Positions 38,944 through 50,934 of a DNA stretch of 64,000 bases are shown piece after piece; positions within the stretch are counted from its first letter, which is position 1; every line of letters begins with the position of its first letter. The DNA is taken from assembly GCA_037176845.1 (NCBI GenBank), contig JAYKXP010000002.1, positions 1,086,001 through 1,150,000 on the forward strand, read 5' to 3'. The position numbers and the translations under genes are program-made. Source of the stretch: Paramarasmius palmivorus. Lineage: Eukaryota > Basidiomycota > Agaricomycetes > Agaricales > Marasmiaceae. The notes under the pieces are model-generated. The model made no database searches. It was given only the letters and a program-made list of their open reading frames with translations, and had not been told where the DNA came from.

Positions 38944-41577
38944 ATGATCCTCCTACCATTCCTATCCCTCCTGCTCGCCGTCAACGCCCAGCGAATACGA
39001 GTTCTCCCAATTCCTTCACTCGATGTCCATCTTCATTTGACCGAAAACGATGACCTATTGCAATTTCCTCACGACCATCGGATACAAGCATATCATGGAT
39101 CTGTATACCCCACAGATGTCCCAGTAGAATCATCAAGACTTGGATCAGCATCAATAACCTTTAGTTCAGTCAATCCTAATTCATACGAGGGTTCTTTCAA
39201 CCTCAAGGGCAAAACGTATCATGTCCTAAACCGCGACAACTACTTGCGGTTTCATCCAGATGACCCAGTAGATGATGAGGTGGTCATCTTTCCGGACGAT
39301 GGAAAGGCGGTAGGCTGTGGCCACGATAGGATGGAATGGAACACAGATCACCCTATCAATTTCCCGACTACTACCAGTACCTGGAATCCGTTTGAAGCAT
39401 TGTGGAGACGAGATGACATTGCTGGTGATGGAATGAACTCCAAGTACGTCTGCCACAAAACCTCTCTACTTGCTTTCTGTTGAACGAATCCCAGTTTCGT
39501 AAATTCGATAGGGTCCAATGCAGGATGTCCCACAGAACAGCGAATCTTACACGTATCGATGGCCGCTGACTGTGCATATGTTGCTCACTATGGATCCGTT
39601 GAAGCCGCCACAGATCGTATCTTGACGGATATGAACAGCGTCAGCTCCTTGTTCAAAGATACCTTCAATGTGTCACTTGGTATTATCGAGCTGGCTATCA
39701 TGAACTCGACATGCCCATCGCAAGTTGATTCGTCGACACCTTGGAACCAGGCATGCTCGAATTCAGTAAGTTATTAGTCTATTCCCATCATCCTAGGAAG
39801 GTCTAATCGTCGCCCAGGTCACTATCGATAACAGGCTGTCCTTGTTCTCTCAATGGCGTGGTCAGCGCTCCGAAGATGGTGCTGGCCTGTGGCACCTGAT
39901 GTCCGGGTGTCCGACGGGACAAGAAGTTGGGATTGCTTGGTTAGGGACTTTGTGCGTCTTCTTTTTGTTCGTTCTTTTCTCATGTGCTAAACATAACCAG
40001 ATGTCAAGCTACTGCCAACACGAATAGCAATGGCGGCCAGGCTGTTTCCGGCACCGGTGTTTCGACCTTTGGACAAACCGAGTGGCAAGTCGTCGCTCAC
40101 GAAATGGGGCATAATTTTGGGGCCATTCATGACGTAGGTTTTTCCTCCGCCATGAGATATTGGTTTGACATCGGATTTGTAGTGTGTTGAAGGCTGCTCA
40201 CTGTCTGGAGGATGCTGCCCTCTCTCAAGTAATACATGCGACACGGGAGGCCAATTCATCATGTCACCTACCACGAGAGATGGTGAATATGCTTTCTCTC
40301 AATGTAGCAAGGGAAATATTTGTGAGTCTCGATCTTTTTCGCTACTTCCACGAGATTCATTAGACGTGTAGGCTCGCTGATGCAACCTACTTCGGAGAGA
40401 TCGACAAACACCTCGTGTCTATTCACCACTAACTCGCCCGAGGCACAGCGGCCTTTGATCAGCTTGAAGATGTGTGGCAATGGCATTGTGGAGAAAGATC
40501 AAGGCGAGGAATGCGATCCCGGTAGTGGTAAGTCTAACTCGTTATGGATTATATGTCACGGACCTCTCACGGCCGAGTGCAGGAAAGTCATCACCTTGCT
40601 GTGATTCGTCAACATGCAAACTAATCAATAACGCCAAATGTGATCCAATGTCCGGTGGAGGTTGCTGTACTGATCAATGTGAATTTGCGCCCAGTAGCCA
40701 AGTTTGCCGTCCTTCTGTCGACAGTAACTGCGACATCGCCGAGCAGTGTACTGGCTCCAGCGCCGATTGTCCTTCCGACCAATTCCAATCCAACGGCCAA
40801 AGCTGTGGTCGGGACAGCACCTTTGGCGATGAACTCCAGTGTGCCAATGGACGATGCACCTCTGTTGGATTACAATGTCGACAGATCGGTGCTTCTCTCA
40901 ACTTGACGAGAGCGTGTCCACAAGCGGACAAATCATGTCAAGTAACGTGTCAAGATCCTACCAATTCTAGATCCTGTGTAAGGTTGAGCAGCATGTTGGC
41001 AGACGGAAGCGAATGCGGTTATGGTGGCTTTTGTGAGGTGGTGATGTATCATCGTGTTCTGGTAACCGCTCACACCAAAATATACAGAGCGGGAGATGCA
41101 ACGAAGGTAACTGGTGGAATGTGTTCACCAATTGGTATCGCCGCAACCTTCAAATTGGTATCCCAGTCACCTATTGTTGCGGGCATCATTGTCCTTTCCA
41201 TCTTGTACTGCTGCCTGAGAGGTCTATTCCGCCGAGCGCACCGACCAGGACCAACAAAGTACGTCCCGGTAGGCGTGACGAATGCTCCAGCAGGACATCA
41301 AAGGATCCCAAGCTATGTTCCTGGAACTCCAGGTTACGGACCTCAAGGTGGATTCGGTGCACCTCCACCAGGGTTTGTAGGTCAAGGCCAACAGCGAGCT
41401 ATGAGTGGGGGCGAGTCGTACCCTATGACTCAGACGAACGTACCGCAAAGCCCTGGTCATTCTAGAAGGACGTCTACGCTCAGTGGGAACCGATTGAGCA
41501 GGAGCGCGTGGAGTCCACCACCAGTAGGGCGGGACAGTGGGAGGTCGGATAACGGGCTCATCACCCATGTCCGGTAA
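38944..41577 (+). CDS. ADAM-type membrane metalloprotease (reprolysin plus disintegrin), one apparent frame break
   Basis: Type I membrane zinc protease. Signal peptide [15 protein letters not shown], then a prodomain with a CGHDRM-type Cys segment. The catalytic domain starts around [19 protein letters not shown] and contains the zinc site [12 protein letters not shown] (three His and catalytic Glu). After it come [17 protein letters not shown] and the disintegrin-like module: [46 protein letters not shown], then a Cys-rich part. A TM helix ([14 protein letters not shown]) and a Pro/Gly-rich cytosolic tail end the protein. Seven introns were checked in phase. If the intron 41037 to about 41085 is used, the tail reads [20 protein letters not shown] and needs one base fewer at 41172 to reach the TM frame. 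Fungal ADAMs of this type are known in other fungi; the substrate is unknown. Confidence 0.9.
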
Positions 41578-42363
41578 CGGTAAATAGTGTTTCCTGGCTT
41601 GTTGTCTCTCGTCTTCTAATCTTACACTGCAGTGGAAAGGAAAAGGGTCGTTTCTAATACATTCTACATCAAAGGAAGGAAATTCATTACACGATCAAGG
41701 ACTTGCGCACCCCATTTCTAATACTAATAGGTCATTACATCTTACGTCTTGCATCCACGCAACGCTGTATCCCATTACACACTACATTATTCTCCGCGGA
41801 ATGGCATCTATGTATTCTAACTGTAAGTAGGTTCGAGCGGCTCGGTCGTCTGAGGCTGGGTCCAGTCAAGAATGTGGTGATCAACGTGACACTGTGTGCG
41901 GAGTTCATCCGCTCGGCAAACGCCGCACGGCTTCCGAATCAACTTCTCCCGTGCTTGAACTTGATGATACTCCTCTCCCCTCAATCCCGAGCAATTCTCA
42001 TGAAACCGCCCATGCGCGATGCATTTCCATGTACATGCACCGCTTCTATGCTGACACGCTCATATCCTTGTTCTTTGTCCTTCCAGCATCACTGATGTAA
42101 CTGTTCCTATCTCTTGCGTTCTCGTTTTCGGTCCAGCCATTCAATTATCCATACTGAATCACGCCTCATCGTAGAAAGTATTGTATTAGGCACAGCTTGC
42201 CCCTGTTCATCATTCTCAGTCGAGTTCTGACCGCTACTAGAGGATCTGTTCTTATTGATCTCCATCTGCTCGGGGTTCCTCTAAGAAGTATATCTCTTTT
42301 TGCCAAAACTATATGTGTGCAGCACGTTGTATCTAACCTTATTTCAGGCACTTCTCCTTCTCT
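41578..42363. other. intergenic region, no gene recognised
   Basis: About 790 bp holding the ADAM 3' flank and the promoter of the next gene. The open frames at 41703-42100 show no domain. Confidence 0.35.
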
Positions 42364-43813
42364 ATGACCGAGGAAAATCCCATTGTGCTTCAAGTTCAAG
42401 ACGGCTTGGTTGCTCGTTACCTCATAGGTGTGTGTGGCCCACACGGTGCACTGAATCAGAAGCTGACGAGGATTGACAGCTGCTTCTTGCGTGTGTTTGT
42501 TGTATGATCATCTCATAACCGTTGGAGGCTGAGGTATCGAACGTCTGGGGCAACCCACATACCAAGAAATTCTACAAAGCAACATTCGTGTTGCATCGAT
42601 ACGTCGCAGACATCCTGGTAATCATGGCTGCATATGGTACGGTAGTGTCTCTGAATATCGCGGTCCGGCTCAAAAATCACAGTCACCAGCGGTCACGGTC
42701 TGAATACCAATGTAAGTTTTCCGCTTTATCATAGCACGATAGTGAAGTGACACTTGGAAATGGTGGCAGGTGTTAGTCTTTTCACTTGATGTCGATATGG
42801 AACCAACCCTGAGTCCTGACACAGGTGCAAGAACTTCATTTGGCTGTTCACGATTGTCGTTGTCATCATTCTCACAAGCTCGCAACGTATGGCTCTTCCT
42901 GTTTCGAAGCCAAAGTCGCATTGTAGTACTGAATCTTTTCATTGCCTCCCCTAGTGTACATCACCATGCGGATATACCAAACATGGGAAACGAGACCGAT
43001 AATGAATAACATATCGAATGGGATCTTCGCAATATTAGCTATCGCTACTCTAGCGACGTCCGTGGCGGTTGCGATTCAAGTCCAAAGTGAGTCCCGGCAG
43101 TGGTCTATCAAGTACACCTGGGAAAGCAATTGAATTTTTGACTAGGTGTCACGACTTTTGAAACTTTCGAAGGGTCAAACCTGAATGGCATGTGTGCTTT
43201 TAGTAACAGTTCCGAAGTCAGTTCCAATAATGCTCGGATACTGGTTGGTTATTACATTTACTCACACATAGAAGATACTTTCTAATCCAGACTTGCAGGC
43301 ATTGTTTGACATCAGCCTTATTATTCTAGCAGTGTATAACGTACTGGAAAAGCCCCACAAGTCTCATGCGCAAGCATTAGATGCTTTCTATGCCGATGGC
43401 GCGAAGGTGTTTTTGGTGCGAAGTCTCGCAGCTCTCATAGATGATATCCACTTCTCATCATGCACCTTACACAGTTCATGTTCGGCAAGTGATCTCTACT
43501 TGCAGGCTCAACTTCATCCTTACTTTCCCTAGCTTTTGGCATTGTTTCGCTTGCAGTATCGACATTAGAGAATGTGAGCGCAACTCCGTTCGCCGTATTT
43601 GCGATGCTTGTTCACTCGAATCTAATCCTCGCAGGCTGCTCATACGTTCGCTATCCTTTGGTATGTCAAATTGTTACAATGCTTTGACCCCCTGCGTTTA
43701 CTCGCATGGCTAGTTTGTCGTTCGTGTTCAACTCAAGCCTAGTGTGTCGAATCCACCTTCGGGCAGAGGGCCTGAGATTTCTCAGATTTGTGGAACCCGT
43801 ATACCTTCCTTAA
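42364..43813 (+). CDS. DUF6533-like multipass membrane protein, one apparent frame break
   Basis: Basidiomycete-typical polytopic membrane protein of unknown function. Starts MTEENPIVLQVQDGLVARYL; the next exon gives LYDHLITV and then VEAEVSNVWGN, matching the YDhllT..EVe.iW signature of DUF6533 proteins. Later exons carry CKNFIWLFTIVVVIILTSSQ, MRIYQTWETRPIMNNI with a TM after it, ALFDISLIILAVYNVLEKPHKS, and the final FVFNSSLVCRIHLRAEG. There are about seven helices and at least six introns. One extra G at 42524 (GTTGGAGG) breaks the first motif; removing it restores LITVEAEVSNVWG. The family is widespread in mushrooms and otherwise uncharacterised. Confidence 0.7.
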
Positions 43814-43879
43814 GCTAAATACCAGACTTGTATTAATGTACACTCGTTCGAATCGTTATATATCATACGAAATGTAATT

Positions 43880-45696
43880 TTATAGTTTAGCAGGTCTGCG
43901 CAAATTGCTGCCATGAATACTCCACCATTCCTCAGTGACAAGGTCCTGCGTCGTAGCCAAAGTGTTCGGCATTCTTAGACTTGTTAGACCAGGGTGAAGT
44001 ATCCTTCTGGGCGAGATTAGTCCGCTGAACCATCTGTTCCATAACAGAAAGCATGGCAGCGTCTCGGGCCAGTTGTTCAGGTCCATCTGGCATGTGGAAG
44101 AGACGTCGATTGTCTAGGGATCCCTCCTGAATCGATGTAGCACGTCTATAGCGGATATCCTGATAGGCGTTGAGAAGACCAGGAATCTCCGAACGTGATT
44201 GGAGGCGCGAAAACAAGTTCCCAAGTACAGCAGCATCTTCGATCTGAATAGAAGTTTTTAGAGATACTTGGCGAGTATTTAGAATCAACTCACGGCCATT
44301 GCTGCACCTTGCGCACGATACGGCTAAACAAGAAATCCTTGAGCACTATAAACTATATACCTTCTCAGGAAAGCAACACACCAGCATTGGATGGCAAGCG
44401 TCCCCGATCAAAGTGACATGGCCTTTGCCATGTGTCCACGTCGATAATGGCGCGCATATAAGTAGCTTGGTCTTGAGGATTGAATCAGGATCAATTCTGT
44501 CTATTAGTTTTTGTACGCTAGAAAAATCCAAGAGCATGAATGGAAGCGTCATAGCCGGCAGTTGTGTAGGCTTACCGTGGCTCCCAACCAGCAAAGCATT
44601 GTCTAAGATCTTTGATCTCGCCTTTGGCTGTCCAAGAATATGTAGAGTCGTCGTCAGGCCCAATCATCACCATATTATATTCTCGTTTGCCGCGCTGTCT
44701 GTATGATCAGTAAGAAAGACTTTCGATGCAACAATTCGTATACGAACCACGCTGTATCCAATAACGTGTTTCAAGGGTCCCATCCAGCAACTAACTCGTG
44801 GGTTCTCGAGGAGATCCCTGAGATCAGGATCCTCCATGAAAGTATCGGTGCGGACCAATGCTCTGTACGCCATATCACCGGTGGGCACAGAGAGAGGTAT
44901 CTTGCGTTTGCCGATGACAGAATTCCGTACAACGCTGTGAATCCCATCGGCACCAATGATCAAGTCACCTCGGATGACCTCGCCCGTTTGCAGAGCTATA
45001 GATGGTATATCAGGATCCACGCTTGCAACGCGAGACCTCAAGCCGTAGTTCCATGAACGGTTTTGCGATAGAGAGCAACATGGCATATAGGTCGGCGCGC
45101 TGTGGTCAAAAATGAGTACGAATTTGAGATGTGCAGGTCGCAACTTACATGCGCAACATACCACGGCACACCATGTTCGTATTCTATTCGGTGCCCCAGT
45201 GGGTCCAGTCCAACCTGTCTCCCATCCGCGTCTATATTGATTGGGGTCAGTCAAGCAAAAATGGATAGTTAGATTGGCTGACATCTGTAGAACGACCAGG
45301 ATGTGGGTTTGTCCTTGTGTAAGAGTTTATCTAGGTCAGATCTTAGCCCCCATCGGATGAGGAGACGAGACAGATCTACACCAACAGGAGTTATGAGAAG
45401 GTGTAGAATTGTCAAAATCAACGAGAGGACTCACTGGGGCATATTTGGATGCCTGCACCGATAGTAGAGACAGAGTCTGAGCTCTCAAATACGATTACCT
45501 GGTGTCCAGCCTGTCCAAGAGTATGTGCGGCAGCCAATCCCCCAAGCCCAGCTCCAACCTACAAATGTCGAGTAAGTACTTCAAATTTTACCATACCAAA
45601 GGAACTTGTTTTTACAATCAAAATCTTCAAACGCTCATGCGCTATCCTGCCTTCGTATAGCGATGGTACACGTTGTTCCAGATGATGCGCTTCCAT
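43880..45696 (-). CDS. FAD-dependent monooxygenase (salicylate hydroxylase-like), one apparent frame break
   Basis: Group A flavoprotein hydroxylase. Starts MEAHHLEQRVPSLYEG, with KILIV joined through an intron to VGAGLGGLAAAHTLG (GxGxxG, ADP-binding). Next are FESSDSVSTIGAGIQI, the DG motif GDLIIGADGIHSVVR, YRALVRTDTFMEDPD, the flavin-binding GDACHPML, and AMAIEDAAVLGNLFSRL. The C-terminus should be FGYDADLVTEEWW...HGSNLRRPAKL, like the FGYDA..WW end of salicylate hydroxylase-like proteins; one extra base in the CC at 43945-43946 puts a stop in the way. It is convergent with the DUF6533 gene, with stops about 65 bp apart. Likely aromatic or cyclic substrate by family. Confidence 0.87.
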
Positions 45697-48032
45697 CGCA
45701 CTAATAGTCAAAGAAACAGGTGAGCGTGTCGCGAACAGGGGGATGACCCGTCCTAACCGTCTTGAAGGATGAATGTGCAAACGCCGCGCCCATTGTGGAC
45801 GATTATTTATGCCATACGAGTGCACGAACCAATTATGGTATTGACACTCATTTCAGATGCTATTGAAACGGGAGAGAAAATGTAGCGCCTGCCGAAAGTG
45901 CAAAACGAGTATGGGTAAGGGAAGCTTGTCCTTCCTTGAAGGAAGATAATTGGGCGTCAGTCAAGTCCGGGTCGAAACGCGGAGAAATGAACTTCGTGAC
46001 AACTTCTCACGTCCATTGTCTATGAACCCGTTCATCAGAAATGACTTAGTCTGATCCGGCTAACCAAGTCGACTCCAACTTTTCATCTAACGTCTCATGA
46101 TATTCTATAGTCATGTCGAGTATAGAAATCCACATGGAATAGCCGGCCGTATTTGATCCGGCGCCAGATTAGTGTCGGGCTCGACGAAACCAACTCCAAC
46201 TTAGCCGACTTGTACTTAGTGCTGCGACAGTCGTACTTCTTCGATCCATATATCTGACTGTTCAACACCCTCTTTCTACATTCCAAATGATTTGCCGAAG
46301 CATATGGAACCACGGAGCGCCAGAAATTAGTGATAAGCGCGAAATAAGCGCCGGTTTTTCGATGGTGAAAACACGCGAACTTGAATGCGCGGTAAATGTC
46401 ATTATGAGCCATGGACAGATCAATGTAAAGTTTAACTTGATTGGGTAGTTGGCTTGAAAGGGTTATAACTTATTCCATCGACCAATTCATATCTACGGAA
46501 TACGACCTGTGAGCAACATGACACACTTATCAGTTTTAATCGCGCGGTCGAAACATCAAATGGGATCTTGATATGGAATCCCAGGGGACATTCCCTCAAG
46601 GTAGCTAAAGGAGGTTCCTCAAGTATACACTACTCAGCGTAGAATTGCACCAGCCTCGGCACCTGAGATAGACTGCATCAGCTATAGACTACTATCTAGT
46701 AAGAGATTCGAAACAGTGTAAGAAAGAAATACCCTTTCCCGAGTCTTCATTCATGTACAGGGAACGGGTGACGCGACACTCATTGATTTGCAAGTCGCGA
46801 CGCGTACTGATCAATTGATCACATGCCCTTTCTTACCTGCCATTTTTGGACTGGCAGGCGCTTGGTCTGTCGGACTCCGGAGTCGGAGTCGGTCCTTGGT
46901 TATTTCACGTACCAGCACCGACTCGTAAGAACACCAAAATGCCATGATATGAAGTCGGATGGCTACAAATCAGCATTGTATATAATACATAAGGACATGA
47001 ATTACTGAAGCTGCACTCGGCTAATGGGCGTTATCAGTGTTGAAGTTGGAGTTGGAAAAGCAGTCAAACTCGGTTACCGGACGGACCCGAGTCAGTTTCG
47101 GACACTGAATTTTTGATGAAATTTGTGTTCATAATTGTCACATCTTTCCCGCGATCACCGCCGTGACGCAACGCCCACTTCCTCAAGAGCTTGAGCTCGG
47201 ACTGCATCTGAACCATACATCTTTTGTCCTATCTAGAACATTTCTGTTCGGCTCGGGAGTATGAGTATGCAGGATAAGCGGACGCCATATGGATCCCTAA
47301 AAGTTCTTCAAAGTACATCTGCGTTCTCATCCATCAAAGTCGCAGTTGATTAACATTGCAGGAACAGTAGTTCAAACATTGGCACGTTAAAATCTATATC
47401 TGCAACGCTCGATGTCATGGTTCCGCTCCAATCTCTGATATCTCGGAAACCAAGCTGCGCCGATATCTCAAGGCGAATCGAAGTCTCCCGTAGGAGAAGC
47501 AGCTCCTCAAGGCTAGCACCCGTTGATTGATTTCAGCCTCTCTTGGGGTTCTTGGGCAGCTCACTACATTGGTACCGAAAACCTGTACTGTAACCTCAAG
47601 TCTGGATCGGAGATCTGAATGGAATAGGCAACATATTCTCTGCCCATTCGCCGTGTCAATGATGTAGAAAGTCGAATAGGAACGGGTTTTGCTACAAGTG
47701 CACTCAATCTGATATTCTGATGTGGGAAAACAAGTTAGCATTGGTGGACGCCAGCTCTGTATTCAATGTCCTCTACATTCGCGGAGTTCTCCAATGGCAA
47801 CACGAGTTATGTATAACCTTCATCCTTTTCCGTGATCCTTGGAATGAAAGGGCCGACTTCACGCACATACGCTGGACGAGCGCATCTTCATGTGTCCAAA
47901 TTCACCCACACGCCATTCAACAATCTGTGCCGTGAACATACAGGGGTTGCATTCCTATCGTGACGGAAAACTTTGAATAGCGGAGACGGTTAAGTAAAAT
48001 ACACGGGCGCAATTAAATGCTTAGCGCAGTTT
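45697..48032. other. 2.3 kb region without a supported gene
   Basis: No convincing exon. Several copies of short ACTCCAACTT/GAGTTGGAGTTGG and GGAGTCGGAGTCGG-like words occur in both orientations (near 46074, 46190, 46870, 47040), including a small quasi-palindrome CGGACTCCGGAGTCGGAGTCGG at about 46871-46892. These may be relics of a repeat element. The open frames at 46095-46412 and 47415-47741 have no recognisable domain. Confidence 0.35.
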
Positions 48033-50398
48033 CTAGGCATTGGTTTTGAGGCCATAGACTTCCCACTCCTCACGGATTCGGGCTTCACGTAGCGGAGACC
48101 TCAGTTTGAAAGTGATAGGAAGCTCTTTAGGTTCGCTACAATCCAAAAGGAGTCAGCGATACCTCAGTATACAGCATGAAGAGACGACTGACATATTCAC
48201 CGAATCTCTCCATCGCAGACCATCGAACGGCTTTTCGCTATAGTCCACGACGTCTGCATTTGGTATCTTCGAGATGTCAAATGCCCACAAGAAATGTGCG
48301 ACCCCAAGCCACACACTGTCGACGCCAAGTCTCTTGCCAGGACAGCTTCGTCTGCCGAATCTAATAGGGAAGCAAGGCAATTCACATTGATATATGGGAG
48401 ACTCCCGGTAAAGACTCACCCAAATGTCCACAGTCCACTTGTCAGAGACGCCTCGCGCGGCACTTTGCCATGTAAGTCAGCACAGTAGAACCTCATTGGA
48501 TCGAAGGTGTCAGGGTTTGGGAAGATATTCGCATCTCGATGCATGTTCCAAATCGAAGTCTACAACAACGTTGTCAGTCCTCCGTTCGTGAGACCCAGAG
48601 ATGAACCAACTATAGCAAGACTTCGACCGGGAATCTGTGGAAGACGTCATGAGAACAGCAGTAGTCAAGCAAATCGAAGACATACATGATAACCCTTGTA
48701 CTCATCGTCCTGTGTTATGTGTGAGCACAGGATGAGGACATCGGAGGCATATTCACTGTACCTCGCTGATCCAATGCGGTAGTGCCAAAGGCGTTACCTG
48801 AGTAGAAATGAGCATAAAAACTATCAAAGAGGGCGAAAGGATGTCGTACAGGAATAAACCTAAGAACCTCCTTGACAAAGGCCCACAGGTGTGGCATTTC
48901 AAGCATGTCAGAAAAGTCCGGAAGTCTATTATCTCCGACCACACTGTCTAGCTCTTCTTGGGCGGGTTTTCCCGACCCCAGGATATAGCGTCAAAACATA
49001 GAGAAAGCACGCAAGCATGCACTGAGTGGTGTTGGTTCTATGGACTTGTGAATATCGGCATAAAGAAGACACTGAATCAGCTCACCCTGCTTCACCTACA
49101 CTGCCACCCACCTTGAATGAATGAGCAGAGGCTCATAGCAAGAGAAAGGAATTTGCACGCGCACATATGCAACAGATTTATCATCAAGTCCAATGGATTG
49201 CTGGTTCTTCCACATTTGTCCGACAAGGCTTTCCTTCTTGAGCACGCCAGGGTCTTCATGCCTAGATTCTTCGGCCCAACTACCGAAAAGCTACGTTTTC
49301 ACTTAGAAACGTGTCGTATCGAGAAACCGCATTACTGACCGCAGCTTCGTATTCATGAGCAGCTCGTCCTCGAGCCCTCCACGGTGCCAAGAACTCTGGA
49401 AGATAATCGATCCATGGTAGGATACTAGGCCCATAATAATCACGAAATGCGAGGATTGAGTCAATTAACAAACTCACTCCGGTAGCGATTGGCCTGGTTT
49501 TAGCTGGAGGCGGTAATTAGTACAGGTGGGTTTATAACAGCCGACGCTTACATCTATTCCCAGAGTTTCGGTATTCCCAATCATCAAAGGCATCCTATCA
49601 TGCGCGCTGAAGACAGACATTCCGAATGCAATCCCCAATGCGACGCCCGAGGAATAGTATTTGAGGTAGTCGTCCCATCGGCACGCGCCATTATCATCGA
49701 GAAAGTCGATTAAAAGCTTGACCGCCTGTTGCTTCTGACGATGCCGATTCGATTCGATCCCTGGGGTTCGGGTTTAGTATACACACATTATAGGATTCCG
49801 AGCGATGGCTAACCATCGGGTCTGAAGAGCAGCTGCATTGCAGCCCTTTGCTTCGTGAAGTCCTCGCCATATGGCATCAGTAACATTCGCCTGTTCGTAG
49901 AGCGCATGCCATTTGTATACGCCAAATCCTTCCGAGAGGAGTAATTCAACGCCCGACGCCCGAACTGCGCTGGTGTTAGATGGTGACTTTCGGTGAGCTC
50001 ACAGAGAACCAACCAATTCCTCTGCTATCCTTGGATCGCTGATAACCACGAGTTCATCCATCAAGATATTCATTCGAAAAATTGGACCTGTAAGTGAGAT
50101 ATGAGCACCATTCAACCATTCGATCTAAACGAAAGTCGTCTACCGTATGTCTTGCTCAGCTGACAATACCACGTCCAAAGATAAGGCTTTGGGACTGACA
50201 AAGTATTCCCTATTCGCGAGATCAGTAAAGCAAGGCTACTCCTTGTCATGCCTGGCATCACCTATCACAGGCCACCGGATAGGCCCAGGTAGTTGTCGGC
50301 CTTGAATACGACGCGACCACAAACGATGAACACACCACGCAGAGAATGCGGCGAGCAGAGAGTATATGAGCGAGACACGTGACTTTTGGATAGTTCAT
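48033..50398 (-). CDS. cytochrome P450 monooxygenase D, start uncertain
   Basis: Anchor YSLLAAFSAWCVHRLW and hinge RQLPGPIRWPVIG, then LSKTYG-PIFR, DELVVISDPRIAEELV, a RRMLLMPYGEDFTKQR segment, LPWIDYLPEFLAPWR, and the K-helix AFVKEVLRFIPV (ExxR). The heme loop is split by an intron (GTGAGT...TATTAG): the left part ends SLTSGLWTFG and the right part begins FGRRSCPGKRLG, giving the full FGFGRRSCPG. The C-terminal exon reads EPKELPITFKLRSPLREARI and stops at 48033. The likely ATG (50398, MNYPK) is one base out of frame with the anchor, near the T-run at 50384-50387. It is a paralogue of P450 E in divergent orientation. Confidence 0.82.
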
Positions 50399-50934
50399 GA
50401 ATCGATGAGAAGAGGGAGTAGGTCATGATGGGGAAAGGCAGATTGGGGTTCAATTGGATACCTGTGGTACATTCGCTAATTATGGGCCAATCCCATTGAA
50501 ATGAGTATGGATATCAAGTTCTTGATGTAAACATCATTGTCAAGTCTGAGCGTTGAGCTTCGGCAATGGCATCTCGCTTCATGACTGGTTCAAGATGACG
50601 CAAGTCGAGGTTCAAGAAAATGTCATCAGAATCCAGAGCGTGTGAATCTGTCATTGCTCCCACGCTCGGAACTCAGCTCGGGAGTCGGGAATCATTTTTA
50701 GACCTGTACCATCATCAGGCATCAGGCATCAAATACGCTTCTTTCTGAACTGAACCATGGGCGAGCCGAGATGGTCAATTTGGAGCGGTAATCTCAGAGC
50801 TGGGTCGTACTACATGCATTCTCAAAGCGAACGCCGAGACGCGTTTATTATTATGCAAGAATGTACAAAATCCTTTTATGGTGCAAAACGTATACACTGG
50901 TGGACTCAGCCTCGCAATTAACATTATCTCGAAG
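50399..50934. promoter_or_regulatory. divergent promoter region of P450 D and E
   Basis: About 540 bp between two head-to-head P450 genes. No motif is claimed. A tandem GCATCAG repeat (CATCAGGCATCAGGCATCA) sits at 50712-50730. Confidence 0.4.

Noticed and set aside
48300..48480. Degenerate heme motif (IRFGRRSCPG) in P450 D
   Set aside because: An intron inside the motif was overlooked; the proper join gives FGFGRRSCPG.
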